DNA of 55,636 nucleotides from an uncultured Sphingopyxis sp. (GCA_936933955.1 CAKZIN010000085.1:1-55636), one strand, 5' to 3'; positions 42,735-51,476 are shown, counted from the first letter of the stretch. Notes: a model not told the origin generated them from the letters alone. Made by a program: numbers and translations.

Positions 42735-43741
42735 CGGTACGCGTGGCAATCAACGGTTTTGGGCGCATCGGGCGCCTCGTCGCGCGCGCCATTCTCGAGC
42801 GTCCCGACTGCGGGCTGGAGCTCGTCACGATCAACGACCTCGCCGACGCGAAAGCCAACGCTTGGTTGTTCGCGCGCGACAGCGTCCACGGCAAATTCCC
42901 CGGCGATGTGTCGGCCGAGGGCAACGACATTTGCATCGACGGCAAGACCATCAAGGTGACCGCGGAGCGCGATCCCGCGAACCTGCCTCATGCCGCCAAC
43001 AATGTCGACCTAGTGCTTGAATGCACCGGCTTTTTCACCGATCGTGAAAGCGCTCAGAAGCATCTCGATGCTGGGGCGAAGCGAGTGCTCATCTCGGCTC
43101 CGGCGAAGGGGGTCGACCTGACCGTCGTTTACGGCGTCAACCACGACAAGCTGACCGCCGATCATACCATCGTTTCGAACGCGTCGTGCACCACCAACTG
43201 CCTCGCGCCGGTGGCAAAGGTGCTGCATGAGGCGATTGGGATCGAGCGTGGTCTGATGACGACGATCCATGCTTATACCAACGATCAAAAGATCCTCGAT
43301 CAGATCCACCCTGACATGCGCCGCGCGCGCGCTGCGGGGATGAGCATGATCCCGACCACCACCGGCGCCGCCCGTGCGGTGGGTGAGGTTCTGCCAGAGC
43401 TGAAAGGCAAGCTCGACGGCTCCGCGGTGCGTGTGCCGACGCCCAATGTCAGCCTGGTCGACCTGACCTTCACGCCGGGTCGCGACACCACCAAGGAGGA
43501 GGTCAACCAGCTGCTCAAGGACGCAGCGGAGGGCTCGCTCAAGGGCGTGCTGGCATTCTCCGACGAGCCGCTGGTGTCGATCGACCTCAACCACAATCCG
43601 GCGTCGTCAACGGTCGACAGCCTCGAAACCGCGGTAATCGACGGCAAGCTGGTGCGGGTCGTCAGCTGGTACGACAATGAGTGGGGCTTCTCGAACCGGA
43701 TGGTCGACACCGCCGGGGTGATGGCCAAGCTGCTCGGCTGA
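42731..43741 (+). CDS. gap: Glyceraldehyde-3-phosphate dehydrogenase, type I
   Basis: Oxidative phosphorylation of glyceraldehyde-3-phosphate with NAD+, or the reverse in gluconeogenesis. The dinucleotide-binding start is AINGFGRIGRLVAR; NDLAD after the second strand favours NAD+ over NADP+. The catalytic cysteine is C153 in SNASCTTNCLAP, and the C-terminus has SWYDNEWGFSNRMVD. 336 residues from the ATG at 42731, which overlaps the tkt stop; a longer frame extends into tkt and is not used. pgk follows after 7 bases. Confidence 0.96.
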   Translation: MTVRVAINGFGRIGRLVARAILERPDCGLELVTINDLADAKANAWLFARDSVHGKFPGDVSAEGNDICIDGKTIKVTAERDPANLPHAANNVDLVLECTGFFTDRESAQKHLDAGAKRVLISAPAKGVDLTVVYGVNHDKLTADHTIVSNASCTTNCLAPVAKVLHEAIGIERGLMTTIHAYTNDQKILDQIHPDMRRARAAGMSMIPTTTGAARAVGEVLPELKGKLDGSAVRVPTPNVSLVDLTFTPGRDTTKEEVNQLLKDAAEGSLKGVLAFSDEPLVSIDLNHNPASSTVDSLETAVIDGKLVRVVSWYDNEWGFSNRMVDTAGVMAKLLG

Positions 43742-43748
43742 GGCGAAG

Positions 43749-44960
43749 ATGCCCCGCTTTCGCACGCTCGACGACCTCCCTGCCGACCTGACCGGCCAGC
43801 GCGCGCTGGTCCGGGTCGACCTCAACGTGCCGATGGCCGACGGGCGCGTGACGGACGCTACGCGGCTGGCGGCCATGGCGCCGACCGTGCGGGAGTTGAC
43901 GGGGCGGGGCGTTATCGTCCTGCTTCTGTCGCATTTCGGGCGTCCCAAGGGGGCGAAGAACCCGAACTTCTCGCTCAGCCTGGTGATCGACGCCGTGTCC
44001 GAAGCGGTCGGCAAGCCTGCGATGTTTATCCCCGAATGCCGGGGGTCGGCGGCGGAAGCCGGCATCGCCGTCCTCGCGGCGGGGGATGTCGGCGTGCTTG
44101 AGAACACGCGCTTCGAAGCGGGTGAAGAGGCCAACGACCCGGCTGTGGCGCAGGGCATGGCGTCGCTGGCTGATTTCTACGTCAACGACGCGTTCTCCGC
44201 GGCGCACCGAGCGCATGCCTCGACCGAAGGGGTGGCGCGGCTGCTCCCCGCCTATGCGGGGCGGGCGATGGAGGCAGAGCTTGTCGCGCTCGAACGCGCG
44301 CTCGGTCAGCCCGAACGGCCTGTGGCGGCGATCGTCGGCGGCGCCAAGGTATCGAGCAAGATCGATGTTCTCACGCATCTTGTCGGTCGGGTCGACCATC
44401 TCGTCATCGGCGGAGGAATGGCCAACACCTTCCTCGCCGCGCGAGGCGTCAACGTCGGAAAGTCGCTGTGCGAGCACGACCTCACGCAAACCGCGCAGGG
44501 GATTTTCGACGCGGCGGAGCGATCGGGCTGCACCATCCATCTCCCATATGACGTCGTCACCGCGCGCGAATTTGCACCGAACCCGCCGACCGCAACGGTC
44601 AACGTGCACGAGGTGCCGGCGGACGCCATGATCCTCGATGTCGGGCCGGCCGCGGTGGAGTCAGTCGCGGACGTCCTCAAGACGTGCCGCACGCTGGTGT
44701 GGAACGGGCCGATGGGCGCATTCGAGACACCGCCCTTCGATACCGCGACCGTAGCGCTCGCCCGCACCGCCGCGGCGCTTACCCGCGACGGATCGCTGAT
44801 CTCGGTTGCAGGGGGTGGCGACACCGTTGCGGCTCTCAATCATGCGGGTGTCGCGAGCGACTTCACCTTCGTATCGACCGCCGGCGGCGCCTTCCTAGAA
44901 TGGATGGAAGGCCGCGAACTGCCCGGCGTGGCCGCGCTCGAACGTGCCGCGCAAAGCTGA
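43749..44960 (+). CDS. pgk: Phosphoglycerate kinase
   Basis: Transfers phosphate between 1,3-bisphosphoglycerate and ADP. 403 residues. Blocks seen: RALVRVDLNVPMADGRVTDA, LLLSHFGRPKGAKNP, ENTRFEAGEEANDP, DAFSAAHRAHASTEGVA, the hinge AIVGGAKVSSKIDVL, and the nucleotide-binding end WNGPMGAFE with SVAGGGDTVAAL. It is co-transcribed with gap (7-base gap) and fba (22-base gap), a glycolysis/gluconeogenesis operon. Confidence 0.96.
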   Translation: MPRFRTLDDLPADLTGQRALVRVDLNVPMADGRVTDATRLAAMAPTVRELTGRGVIVLLLSHFGRPKGAKNPNFSLSLVIDAVSEAVGKPAMFIPECRGSAAEAGIAVLAAGDVGVLENTRFEAGEEANDPAVAQGMASLADFYVNDAFSAAHRAHASTEGVARLLPAYAGRAMEAELVALERALGQPERPVAAIVGGAKVSSKIDVLTHLVGRVDHLVIGGGMANTFLAARGVNVGKSLCEHDLTQTAQGIFDAAERSGCTIHLPYDVVTAREFAPNPPTATVNVHEVPADAMILDVGPAAVESVADVLKTCRTLVWNGPMGAFETPPFDTATVALARTAAALTRDGSLISVAGGGDTVAALNHAGVASDFTFVSTAGGAFLEWMEGRELPGVAALERAAQS

Positions 44961-44982
44961 CAAAGTTTCTCAGGAGCCAATG

Positions 44983-45888
44983 ATGAACGCGCTTACCGAT
45001 CACGCCAGCATGACCGCCAAGATCCGCGACGGCGAAGGGTTCATCGCCGCGCTCGACCAGTCGGGCGGTTCCACGCCCAAGGCGCTCAAGGGCTATGGCG
45101 TGGACGAGAGCGCGTACAGCAATGATGAGGAGATGTTCGGCCTCATCCACCAGATGCGCAGCCGCATCATCACCTCGCCCTGCTTCGACGGCAATCGCGT
45201 AATCGGCGCGATCCTGTTCGAGCGCACGATGGACGGTGAAGTCGACGGACAGACCACCCCCGACGCGCTCAAGGCGCGCGGCGTGGTGCCCTTCATCAAG
45301 ATCGACAAGGGGCTCGAGGACGAGGCGAACGGCGTTCAGATGATGAAGCCGATGCCCGATCTCGACGCGCTCCTGACCCGCGCCAAATCGCTGGGCGTGT
45401 TCGGCACCAAAGAGCGCTCGGTCATCAACCTCGCCAACCGCGAGGGGATCGCTGCGGTCGTCAAGCAGCAGTTCGAAGTGGCTCGCCAAGTGCTCGGCCA
45501 TGGCATGGTGCCAATGATCGAGCCCGAGGTGAACATCAAGAGCGCCGAGCGCGGCGACGCGGACGCGATGCTGCTCGAAGAACTGAAGCAGGCGCTCGAC
45601 GGGCTCGGCGAGGGCGAAGAGGTCATGCTCAAGCTCTCGATCCCGGAGCAGGCTGGGCTGTTTCAGCCGCTGGTCGATCATCCGCGGGTGCTGCGCGTGG
45701 TGGCGCTGTCGGGCGGCTTCTCGCGTCCCGACGCCTGCCGCGAACTCGCAAAGAACCCCGGTATGATCGCCAGCTTCAGCCGCGCGCTGCTCGAGGATCT
45801 GCGTCACGGGATGAGCGACGAGGAGTTTGACGCCTCGCTCGATGGCGCCATCGCCGATATCCACCGCGCCTCGACGGTGAAGGGCTGA
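44983..45888 (+). CDS. fba: Fructose-bisphosphate aldolase, class I
   Basis: Schiff-base aldolase interconverting fructose-1,6-bisphosphate with DHAP and glyceraldehyde-3-phosphate. 301 residues, the compact bacterial class I type. AALDQSGGSTPKALKGYGV at the start, VPFIKIDKGLEDE, MVPMIEPEVNIKS and MLKLSIPE (active-site lysines) and ALSGGFSRPDACREL near the end are present. Two adjacent ATGs exist; that at 44983 lies six bases after CAGGAG and is preferred to 44980. No metal-binding class II motif is present. Confidence 0.92.
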   Translation: MNALTDHASMTAKIRDGEGFIAALDQSGGSTPKALKGYGVDESAYSNDEEMFGLIHQMRSRIITSPCFDGNRVIGAILFERTMDGEVDGQTTPDALKARGVVPFIKIDKGLEDEANGVQMMKPMPDLDALLTRAKSLGVFGTKERSVINLANREGIAAVVKQQFEVARQVLGHGMVPMIEPEVNIKSAERGDADAMLLEELKQALDGLGEGEEVMLKLSIPEQAGLFQPLVDHPRVLRVVALSGGFSRPDACRELAKNPGMIASFSRALLEDLRHGMSDEEFDASLDGAIADIHRASTVKG

Positions 45889-45897
45889 GCGGCACGC

Positions 45898-46632
45898 GTG
45901 GCTGAACCGTCGATCTTCGCGGCTGACGAGGATGCGCTGGCACTCGACCCCGAGTTCGCTTCGCGGTTCAGCGAGGCGCGCGGGGGGCGGGGGGCGTGCC
46001 AGCTTTATCTGATCTCCCCGCCTGAGATCGACGGGGAGTTCGCGCACCGGCTCGAAGCGGCGCTGACCGCCGGCCCGGTGGCGGCGTTTCAGTTCCGGGT
46101 GAAGGGCATCGATCAGCATCGCGCGGCTGCGTTGGCGGCTCCGCTGCTCGACATATGCCGCGCGCATGACGTCGCCTTCATCGTCAACGACGACATGGGC
46201 CTCGCCAAGCGGTTGGGCGCTGACGGCGTGCATCTCGGGCAGGATGACGGCGATCCGCGCGAGGCTCGGCGGTTGCTGGGGCGAGACGCGCAGATCGGCG
46301 TGACCTGCCATGCCAGCCGTCACCTCGCCATGGAGGCAGCCGAGGCGGGGGCCGACTACGTCGCCTTCGGCGCATTCTTTCCCACCAGCACCAAGCAGGT
46401 GGAGCATCGCGCAGAATCGTCGATCCTCGGCTGGTGGACGACGGTGGCGGAACTGCCGTGCGTCGCGATCGGAGGCATCACCGCGCAGAACGCAGGCGAA
46501 CTCGCGCGCGCCGGGGCCGACTTCGTGGCGGTGAGCTCGGGCGTCTGGGCGCACCCTGCAGGACCTGCCGAGGCCGTGCGTGCGATCAATGCGGCGATCG
46601 CGCCCCTAGCCACCGGCGACGCGCTCGGCTAA
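45898..46632 (+). CDS. thiE: Thiamine phosphate synthase (ThiE) family protein
   Basis: TIM-barrel protein of the TMP synthase family, which joins the thiazole and pyrimidine halves of thiamine. Family motifs: FQFRVKGIDQH, FIVNDDMGLAKRLGADGVHL, GQDDGDPREARRLLG, IGVTCHAS, AFGAFFPTSTKQ and AIGGITAQNAGELARAGADF. The N-terminal 30 residues are an extra segment. Some diverged ThiE-like proteins act as TenI-type isomerases, and the location in a glycolytic operon rather than with thi genes leaves the exact role open. GTG start at 45898, 9 bases after fba. 244 residues. Confidence 0.8.
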   Translation: MAEPSIFAADEDALALDPEFASRFSEARGGRGACQLYLISPPEIDGEFAHRLEAALTAGPVAAFQFRVKGIDQHRAAALAAPLLDICRAHDVAFIVNDDMGLAKRLGADGVHLGQDDGDPREARRLLGRDAQIGVTCHASRHLAMEAAEAGADYVAFGAFFPTSTKQVEHRAESSILGWWTTVAELPCVAIGGITAQNAGELARAGADFVAVSSGVWAHPAGPAEAVRAINAAIAPLATGDALG

Positions 46633-46712
46633 GCGCGCCGCCAACGCGTGAGGGCGCTTGCACCTCGCGCAGCTCTTTTCCAGCGATACATCATCTCGAC
46701 AGGGGATTTCCC

Positions 46713-47276
46713 ATGAAGATCAGCGGCGTCGATATCCGCCCCGGCAACATCCTCGAATATGAAGGTGGCATCTGGAAGGTCGCCAAGATCCAGCACACGC
46801 AGCCGGGCAAGGGCGGCGCGTTCATGCAGGTCGAGATGAAGAACCTGATCGACGGCCGCAAGACCAACGTGCGCTTCCGCAGCGCCGATACGGTCGAGCG
46901 CGTCCGGCTCGATACCAAGGACTTCCAGTATCTCTACGCCGAGGGCGACGACCTCGTCTTCATGGACAAGGATAGTTACGAGCAGATCACGATCGCGAAG
47001 GACGTGGTCGGCGACGCGGCGGAATTCCTGCAGGACGGCATGGATTTGGTGCTGGAACTGTGGGAGGAGCGCCCGATCTCGGTCGAACTCCCGGAGCAGG
47101 TCGAAGCGACGATCGTCGAGGCGGATGCGGTGGTGAAGGGGCAGACCGCTTCCTCCAGCTACAAGCCCGCGATGCTCGACAATGGCGTGCGCGTGATGGT
47201 GCCGCCGCACATCACCAGCGGCACGCGTATCGTCGTCAACGTCTACGACCGCGAATACGTCAAGCGCGCGGATTGA
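46713..47276 (+). CDS. efp: Elongation factor P
   Basis: Translation factor that relieves ribosome stalling at polyproline. 187 residues from the ATG at 46713. Domain I contains the loop TQPGKGGAF with the modifiable K33; domains II and III follow (NVRFRSADTVERVRLDTKDF, the OB-fold, and GTRIVVNVYDREYVKRAD at the end). The modifying enzyme is not in the window. An 80-base gap precedes it, with a weak promoter-like TTGCAC-N17-CAGCGA at 46658-46686. Confidence 0.96.
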   Translation: MKISGVDIRPGNILEYEGGIWKVAKIQHTQPGKGGAFMQVEMKNLIDGRKTNVRFRSADTVERVRLDTKDFQYLYAEGDDLVFMDKDSYEQITIAKDVVGDAAEFLQDGMDLVLELWEERPISVELPEQVEATIVEADAVVKGQTASSSYKPAMLDNGVRVMVPPHITSGTRIVVNVYDREYVKRAD

Positions 47277-47286
47277 TCGAACTGAG

Positions 47287-47310
47287 CCCCTCCCCGGAAG
47301 GGAGGGGGGA
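47287..47310 (+). promoter_or_regulatory. Hairpin sequestering the suhB ribosome site
   Basis: CCCCTCCC (47287-47294) pairs perfectly with GGGAGGGG (47300-47307) around a five-base CGGAA loop. The 3' arm and the bases just after it (GGAGGGGGGAG, 47301-47311) are the only Shine-Dalgarno candidate for the ATG at 47318, so the stem would hide it. There is no U run for a terminator. Confidence 0.55.
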
Positions 47311-47317
47311 GAAAAAT

Positions 47318-48136
47318 ATGGCACAATCGGGCGTCATCACTGTGATGGAGCGCGCCGCGCGCAAGGCGGGGGGCAAGCTGCGCCGCGACTTCGGCGAGGT
47401 CGAGCATCTTCAGGTCAGCCGCAAGGGGCCTGCGGACTTCGTCAGCCGCGCGGACAAACAGTCGGAAGCGACGCTGGTCGAGGAGCTTCAGCGCGCACGG
47501 CCCGACTGGGGCTTTTTGCTCGAAGAAGGCGGTGAGGTTGAGGGCGCTGCGGGTAAGCCGCGCTGGGTGGTCGATCCGCTCGATGGGACGAGCAACTTCC
47601 TCCACGGCATCCCACACTTCGCCATCTCGATCGGGGTGCAGGACGCGAAGCCCGACGGCAGCTGGGGCGATATCGTCGCGGGCCTCGTCTATCAGCCGAT
47701 CACCGACGAAAGCTATTGGGCGGAGCGCGGTCGCGGCGCCTGGCGCCACGACCAGCGGCTGCGCGTATCGGCGCGGCGCGAGCTTTCGGACGCGCTGATC
47801 GCGACCGGCATCCCCTACCTCGGCCATGGCGACATGGCGCAATGGACGCGCATCTTTGGCGCGGTGGCGCCATCGGTGGCGGGTATTCGCCGTTTCGGCG
47901 CCGCGAGCCTCGACCTTGCCTGGGTCGCGGCGGGCCGCTTCGACGGCTTTTGGGAGACGGGGCTCGAACCCTGGGACGTAGCCGCGGGCATGCTGCTCGT
48001 ACGCGAGGCGGGCGGTTTCGTCAGCGACTTCCGCGGCGGTGAGCGCGCCGTCGAGCGGCAAGAGATCATCGCCGCCAACGATGCGCTCCACAGCCGCCTC
48101 CACAAACATATCGCCGGCGCGCTGCGCAACGCCTGA
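47318..48136 (+). CDS. suhB: Inositol monophosphatase family protein
   Basis: Mg2+/Li+-sensitive phosphatase, by family acting on inositol-1-phosphate or similar sugar phosphates; SuhB also has RNA-related roles in enterobacteria. 272 residues from the ATG at 47318. Motifs: WVVDPLDGTSNFLHGIPHFA (metal site), WETGLEPWDVAAGMLLVREA (C-terminal metal Asp and substrate site) and SRKGPADFVSRADKQSEATL near the start. The conserved ELLEEGG glutamate appears as LLEEGGEVEG. It follows efp by 41 bases, most of them in a hairpin. Confidence 0.9.
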   Translation: MAQSGVITVMERAARKAGGKLRRDFGEVEHLQVSRKGPADFVSRADKQSEATLVEELQRARPDWGFLLEEGGEVEGAAGKPRWVVDPLDGTSNFLHGIPHFAISIGVQDAKPDGSWGDIVAGLVYQPITDESYWAERGRGAWRHDQRLRVSARRELSDALIATGIPYLGHGDMAQWTRIFGAVAPSVAGIRRFGAASLDLAWVAAGRFDGFWETGLEPWDVAAGMLLVREAGGFVSDFRGGERAVERQEIIAANDALHSRLHKHIAGALRNA

Positions 48137-48153
48137 CGCGCCTGCCAACGCCC

Positions 48154-48182
48154 TTGTGACCCGCGCGGCTCTGACCTAGAGG
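48154..48182 (+). promoter_or_regulatory. Candidate nuo operon promoter
   Basis: TTGTGA (48154-48159), 17 bases, TAGAGG (48177-48182), 38 bases before nuoA. It matches the -35/-10 layout seen at other starts in the window. Confidence 0.5.
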
Positions 48183-48219
48183 GGCCGCGAACCCGCGCGT
48201 TTCAGCAACAGAGTCTCCC

Positions 48220-48594
48220 TTGGTCGACCTCTCTCAATATGCGCCGATCTTGCTGTTCCTGTTCGTCGCGACGGGGCTGTCGGCGCTGTTCGTGTTCCTG
48301 CCGATGGGCGTGGCCCGGCTGACCGGCACGCACCAGCCCGACCCGGACAAGCTCAGCGAATACGAGTGCGGGTTTCCTGCGTTCGAGGATAGTCGCGGTC
48401 AGTTCGACGTGCGTTTCTACCTCGTCGCGATCCTGTTCATCATTTTCGACCTTGAAGCGGCGTTTCTGTTTCCCTGGGCGGTGAGCCTTCGGGAAATCGG
48501 CTGGGCCGGGTGGGCGACGATGATGGTGTTCATCCTCGAGCTGGTCGTCGGGCTCGCCTATGCTTGGAAGAAAGGGGCGTTGGACTGGGAATGA
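48220..48594 (+). CDS. nuoA: NADH-quinone oxidoreductase subunit A
   Basis: Small membrane subunit of respiratory complex I. 124 residues with three transmembrane helices (APILLFLFVATGLSALFVFL at the start, VAILFIIFDLEAAFLFPWAV and TMMVFILELVVGLAYAW) and the conserved loop YECGFPAFEDSRGQFDVRFY, whose cysteine sits by the quinone entrance. A TTG at 48220 is the start since the next upstream codons have no alternative; MVDLSQYAP matches sphingomonad NuoA. The stop overlaps nuoB by four bases. Confidence 0.94.
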   Translation: MVDLSQYAPILLFLFVATGLSALFVFLPMGVARLTGTHQPDPDKLSEYECGFPAFEDSRGQFDVRFYLVAILFIIFDLEAAFLFPWAVSLREIGWAGWATMMVFILELVVGLAYAWKKGALDWE

Positions 48595-49142
48595 GCGGTT
48601 CGATCATCCTCGACCCCGCGGGCGCGCCTGCCGCGGGCACCCAGCCCGACGAGAGCTTCTTCCGCGATCTTTCGGGAGAGGTCGACAACAAGGGCTTCCT
48701 CGTCACCAGCAGCGAAGAGCTGTTCCAGTGGGCGCGTACGGGCTCGCTGTGGTGGATGACGTTCGGCCTCGCCTGCTGCGCGGTGGAAATGATCCACGTC
48801 AACATGCCGCGCTACGACATGGAGCGCTTCGGCGTCGCCCCGCGCGCCTCGCCTCGGCAAAGCGACGTGATGATCGTCGCGGGTACGCTCTGCAACAAGA
48901 TGGCGCCCGCGCTGCGCCGGGTCTACGATCAGATGTCGGAGCCCAAATACGTCATCTCGATGGGCAGCTGCGCCAATGGCGGCGGCTATTATCACTATAG
49001 CTACAGCGTCGTGCGCGGCTGCGATAGAATCGTGCCGGTCGACATCTACGTTCCCGGCTGCCCTCCGACGGCGGAGGCGCTGCTCTACGGCGTGATGCAG
49101 CTGCAGCGGAAGATCCGACGCGCCGGGACGCTCGCCCGATGA
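48591..49142 (+). CDS. nuoB: NADH-quinone oxidoreductase subunit B
   Basis: Peripheral subunit that holds the terminal cluster N2, which donates electrons to quinone. Cluster ligands are seen as the tandem pair in GLACCAVEM, then SMGSCANGG and VPGCPPTAEAL. The ATG at 48591 overlaps the nuoA stop by four bases and gives 183 residues; the frame stays open upstream inside nuoA but without support. The stop overlaps nuoC by four bases. Confidence 0.96.
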   Translation: MSGSIILDPAGAPAAGTQPDESFFRDLSGEVDNKGFLVTSSEELFQWARTGSLWWMTFGLACCAVEMIHVNMPRYDMERFGVAPRASPRQSDVMIVAGTLCNKMAPALRRVYDQMSEPKYVISMGSCANGGGYYHYSYSVVRGCDRIVPVDIYVPGCPPTAEALLYGVMQLQRKIRRAGTLAR

Positions 49143-49981
49143 GCGCCTCGCCCGCCCCGCGCGTGCGTCCTCGCCCCGAGCTGGCGGAGCACCTGCCCGC
49201 AGCGCTCGGTGCGGCGCTTCTCGTGCAAAGCGAGTTGGTCGAGGAGGCGAGCATCACCGTCGCGCGTGAGACGGTGGCCGATGTGCTCACCAAGCTCCGT
49301 GACGAGTTCGACTATCAGCAGCTGATGGAGATTGCGGGGGTCGATTACCCCGATCGGCCCGAGCGCTTCGAAGTCGTCTATCACTTGCTCAGCGTCACGC
49401 GAAACCACCGCCTGCGCGTGCGCGTGATAACCGACGAGGTTAGCCCAGTGCCGAGCGTGACCGACGTCTACCCGAGCGCGGGTTGGCTCGAGCGCGAAGT
49501 GTTCGACATGTATGGCGTGCTGTTCTCCGGCAACCCCGACCTGCGCCGCATCCTCACCGACTATGGCTTTTCAGGGCATCCGTTCCGAAAGGACTTCCCG
49601 CTGACAGGCTATGTCGAGCTGCGCTACTCGGAAGCCGAAAAGCGCGTCGTTTACGACAAGGTGGAGTTGGCGCAGGATTTCCGCCAGTTCGATTTTCTCA
49701 GCCCTTGGGAAGGCGCGCAATATGCGCTGCCGGGCGATGAAAAGGCGGAGGGGCAGGCGCCCGGCGCGCCCACTCCGGCGAGCGCTGCGGAGGCGAAGGG
49801 TGCGACCGCTCCGCCCCCCGCTGCGCCGCCGCCCAAGCCCAAGGTGACCGACACCCCCGCTGAGACCGGCGCAGACAAGGGCGCGACCGCCACCACGCAC
49901 GCGCAGGCTGCGGCCACTCCGCCGATCACGCCGGTGGGGCCCGCTGCCGATGCGCCGGCCAAGCCCGCGGGAGACGCATGA
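49139..49981 (+). CDS. nuoC: NADH-quinone oxidoreductase subunit C with Ala/Pro-rich tail
   Basis: Peripheral-arm subunit (30-kDa family). The core runs to about residue 200 (DEFDYQQLMEIAGVDYPDRP, WLEREVFDMYGVLFSGNPDL, LTDYGFSGHPFRKDFPLTGY, FSPWEGA-like FLSPWEGAQYALPGD). The remaining 80 residues are a low-complexity Ala/Pro/Lys/Thr tail absent from the standard family and probably disordered. 280 residues; the start overlaps the nuoB stop and the stop overlaps the nuoD start, each by four bases. Confidence 0.95.
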   Translation: MSASPAPRVRPRPELAEHLPAALGAALLVQSELVEEASITVARETVADVLTKLRDEFDYQQLMEIAGVDYPDRPERFEVVYHLLSVTRNHRLRVRVITDEVSPVPSVTDVYPSAGWLEREVFDMYGVLFSGNPDLRRILTDYGFSGHPFRKDFPLTGYVELRYSEAEKRVVYDKVELAQDFRQFDFLSPWEGAQYALPGDEKAEGQAPGAPTPASAAEAKGATAPPPAAPPPKPKVTDTPAETGADKGATATTHAQAAATPPITPVGPAADAPAKPAGDA

Positions 49982-51207
49982 TGGCGCACGTCTATGACAT
50001 TCTGACGCCCGACGATGCGAAGACCCCGGGCGATCAGGAACTCACCAACTACACCATCAATTTCGGCCCGCAACACCCCGCGGCGCACGGCGTGCTGCGC
50101 ATGGTGATGGAGTTGGACGGCGAGGTGATCGAGCGCATCGATCCGCATGTTGGGCTGCTCCATCGCGGCACCGAAAAGCTGATCGAATACAAGACCTACC
50201 TTCAGGCGCTGCCCTACTTCGACCGGCTCGATTACTGCTCGCCGCTGTGCATGGAGCACAGCTATGTGCTTGCGATCGAGAAGCTGCTCGACCTCGAGGT
50301 GCCGATCCGCGCGCAATATCTTCGCGTGCTGTTTGCCGAGCTGACGCGCATCTCCAACCACATGCTCAACATCGGCAGCCACGTCATGGACGTCGGTGCG
50401 ATGACGCCCAACCTGTGGGTGTTCGAGCTGCGCGAAGACTGCATGAACTTCTTTGAGCGGGCGTCGGGCGCGCGGATGCACTCGGCCTATTTCCGCCCGG
50501 GCGGGGTGCATCAGGACGTGCCGCTAAAGCTGCTCGCCGACATCGGCGAATGGTGCGAGACGCGGCTTCCTAAGCTGTTTGGCGATGCGATGAGCCTCGT
50601 CACCGACAACCGCATCTTCAAGCAGCGCAACGTCGACATCGCGACGGTGAGCAAGGCGGATGCGTTGGCGTGGGGCTTCTCCGGGCCGATGATCCGCGGT
50701 TCGGGCATTGCGTGGGACCTGCGCAAGTCGCAGCCCTATGAAGTCTACGACCACATGGACTTCGAGATCCCGGTGGGCACGCGCGGCGACTGCTACGACC
50801 GCTTCATGGTGCGCGTCGAGGAAGTCTACCAGTCAGCGCGCATCATCAAGCAGTGCCTTAACGAGATGCCCGACGGGCCGATCGCGTCGACCGACCGCAA
50901 GGTGGTGCCCCCCAAGCGCGGCGACATGAAGATGTCGATGGAAGCGCTGATTCATCACTTCAAGCTTTACACCGAAGGCTTCCACGTGCCCGCGGGCGAA
51001 GTCTACGTCGCGACCGAGAGCCCAAAGGGTGAATTCGGCGTCTATCTGGTGAGCGACGGGACCAACAAACCCTATCGCTGCAAGATCCGCCCGACCGCGT
51101 TCAGCCACCTGCAGGCCATGGACTTCATGGCCAAGGGACACATGCTCGCCGACGCGACCGCCATCCTCGGCGCGATGGATATCGTGTTCGGGGAGTGCGA
51201 TCGGTGA
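49978..51207 (+). CDS. nuoD: NADH-quinone oxidoreductase subunit D
   Basis: 49-kDa subunit forming the quinone-binding cavity with NuoB. Blocks include YTINFGPQHPAAHGVLRMVM (His by the quinone), RGTEKLIEYKTYLQALPYFD, FAELTRISNHMLNIGSHVMD, and the C-terminal KIRPTAFSHLQAMDFMAKGH with VFGECDR. 409 residues; an ATG pair at 49978 and 49981 offers two starts. Its stop is shared with the GTG of the small downstream gene. Confidence 0.97.
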   Translation: MMAHVYDILTPDDAKTPGDQELTNYTINFGPQHPAAHGVLRMVMELDGEVIERIDPHVGLLHRGTEKLIEYKTYLQALPYFDRLDYCSPLCMEHSYVLAIEKLLDLEVPIRAQYLRVLFAELTRISNHMLNIGSHVMDVGAMTPNLWVFELREDCMNFFERASGARMHSAYFRPGGVHQDVPLKLLADIGEWCETRLPKLFGDAMSLVTDNRIFKQRNVDIATVSKADALAWGFSGPMIRGSGIAWDLRKSQPYEVYDHMDFEIPVGTRGDCYDRFMVRVEEVYQSARIIKQCLNEMPDGPIASTDRKVVPPKRGDMKMSMEALIHHFKLYTEGFHVPAGEVYVATESPKGEFGVYLVSDGTNKPYRCKIRPTAFSHLQAMDFMAKGHMLADATAILGAMDIVFGECDR

Positions 51208-51476
51208 CACGCGGCAAGCTATTGCTTCTTAGGCGGGTAACAGGATTGCTCTTTGCGCTCACCATCGCGCTGATCTTGACGTGGGCCTTTCTTGTTTTCG
51301 CCTTTGTGAATCCGGGTCACGATGGTCGCTTTGGGATCAGCGCATGGCTCGCGGATTACGCCCACGCATTGTTCTTCGCGTGGCCGGTGTACGGCGTTTC
51401 GATTATCACCTTCGTCGGGTGGCGCTTTGTGACGCGGGCGTCGGATCGAGCCTCAAGGTCATTTTCTCATGGCTGA
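51204..51476 (+). CDS. Small two-TM membrane protein inserted between nuoD and nuoE
   Basis: 90 residues from the GTG at 51204 (four-base overlap with the nuoD stop, GGGGAG nine bases upstream); a GTG at 51195 is another option. Two hydrophobic helices: LLFALTIALILTWAFLVFAF and HALFFAWPVYGVSIITFVGW, joined by a short loop with NPGHDGRFG; the ends are basic. It overlaps nuoE by eight bases. Local G+C is about 57% over 51241-51420, below the flanking nuo genes. It is not a known complex I subunit. It may be a lineage-specific accessory or a recent insertion. Confidence 0.72.
   Translation: MTRGKLLLLRRVTGLLFALTIALILTWAFLVFAFVNPGHDGRFGISAWLADYAHALFFAWPVYGVSIITFVGWRFVTRASDRASRSFSHG

Noticed and set aside
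44863..46554. A 563-codon open frame on the minus strand opposite pgk, fba and thiE
   Set aside because: It covers three well-supported genes and shows no recognisable domain; antisense frames without stops are common at this G+C.
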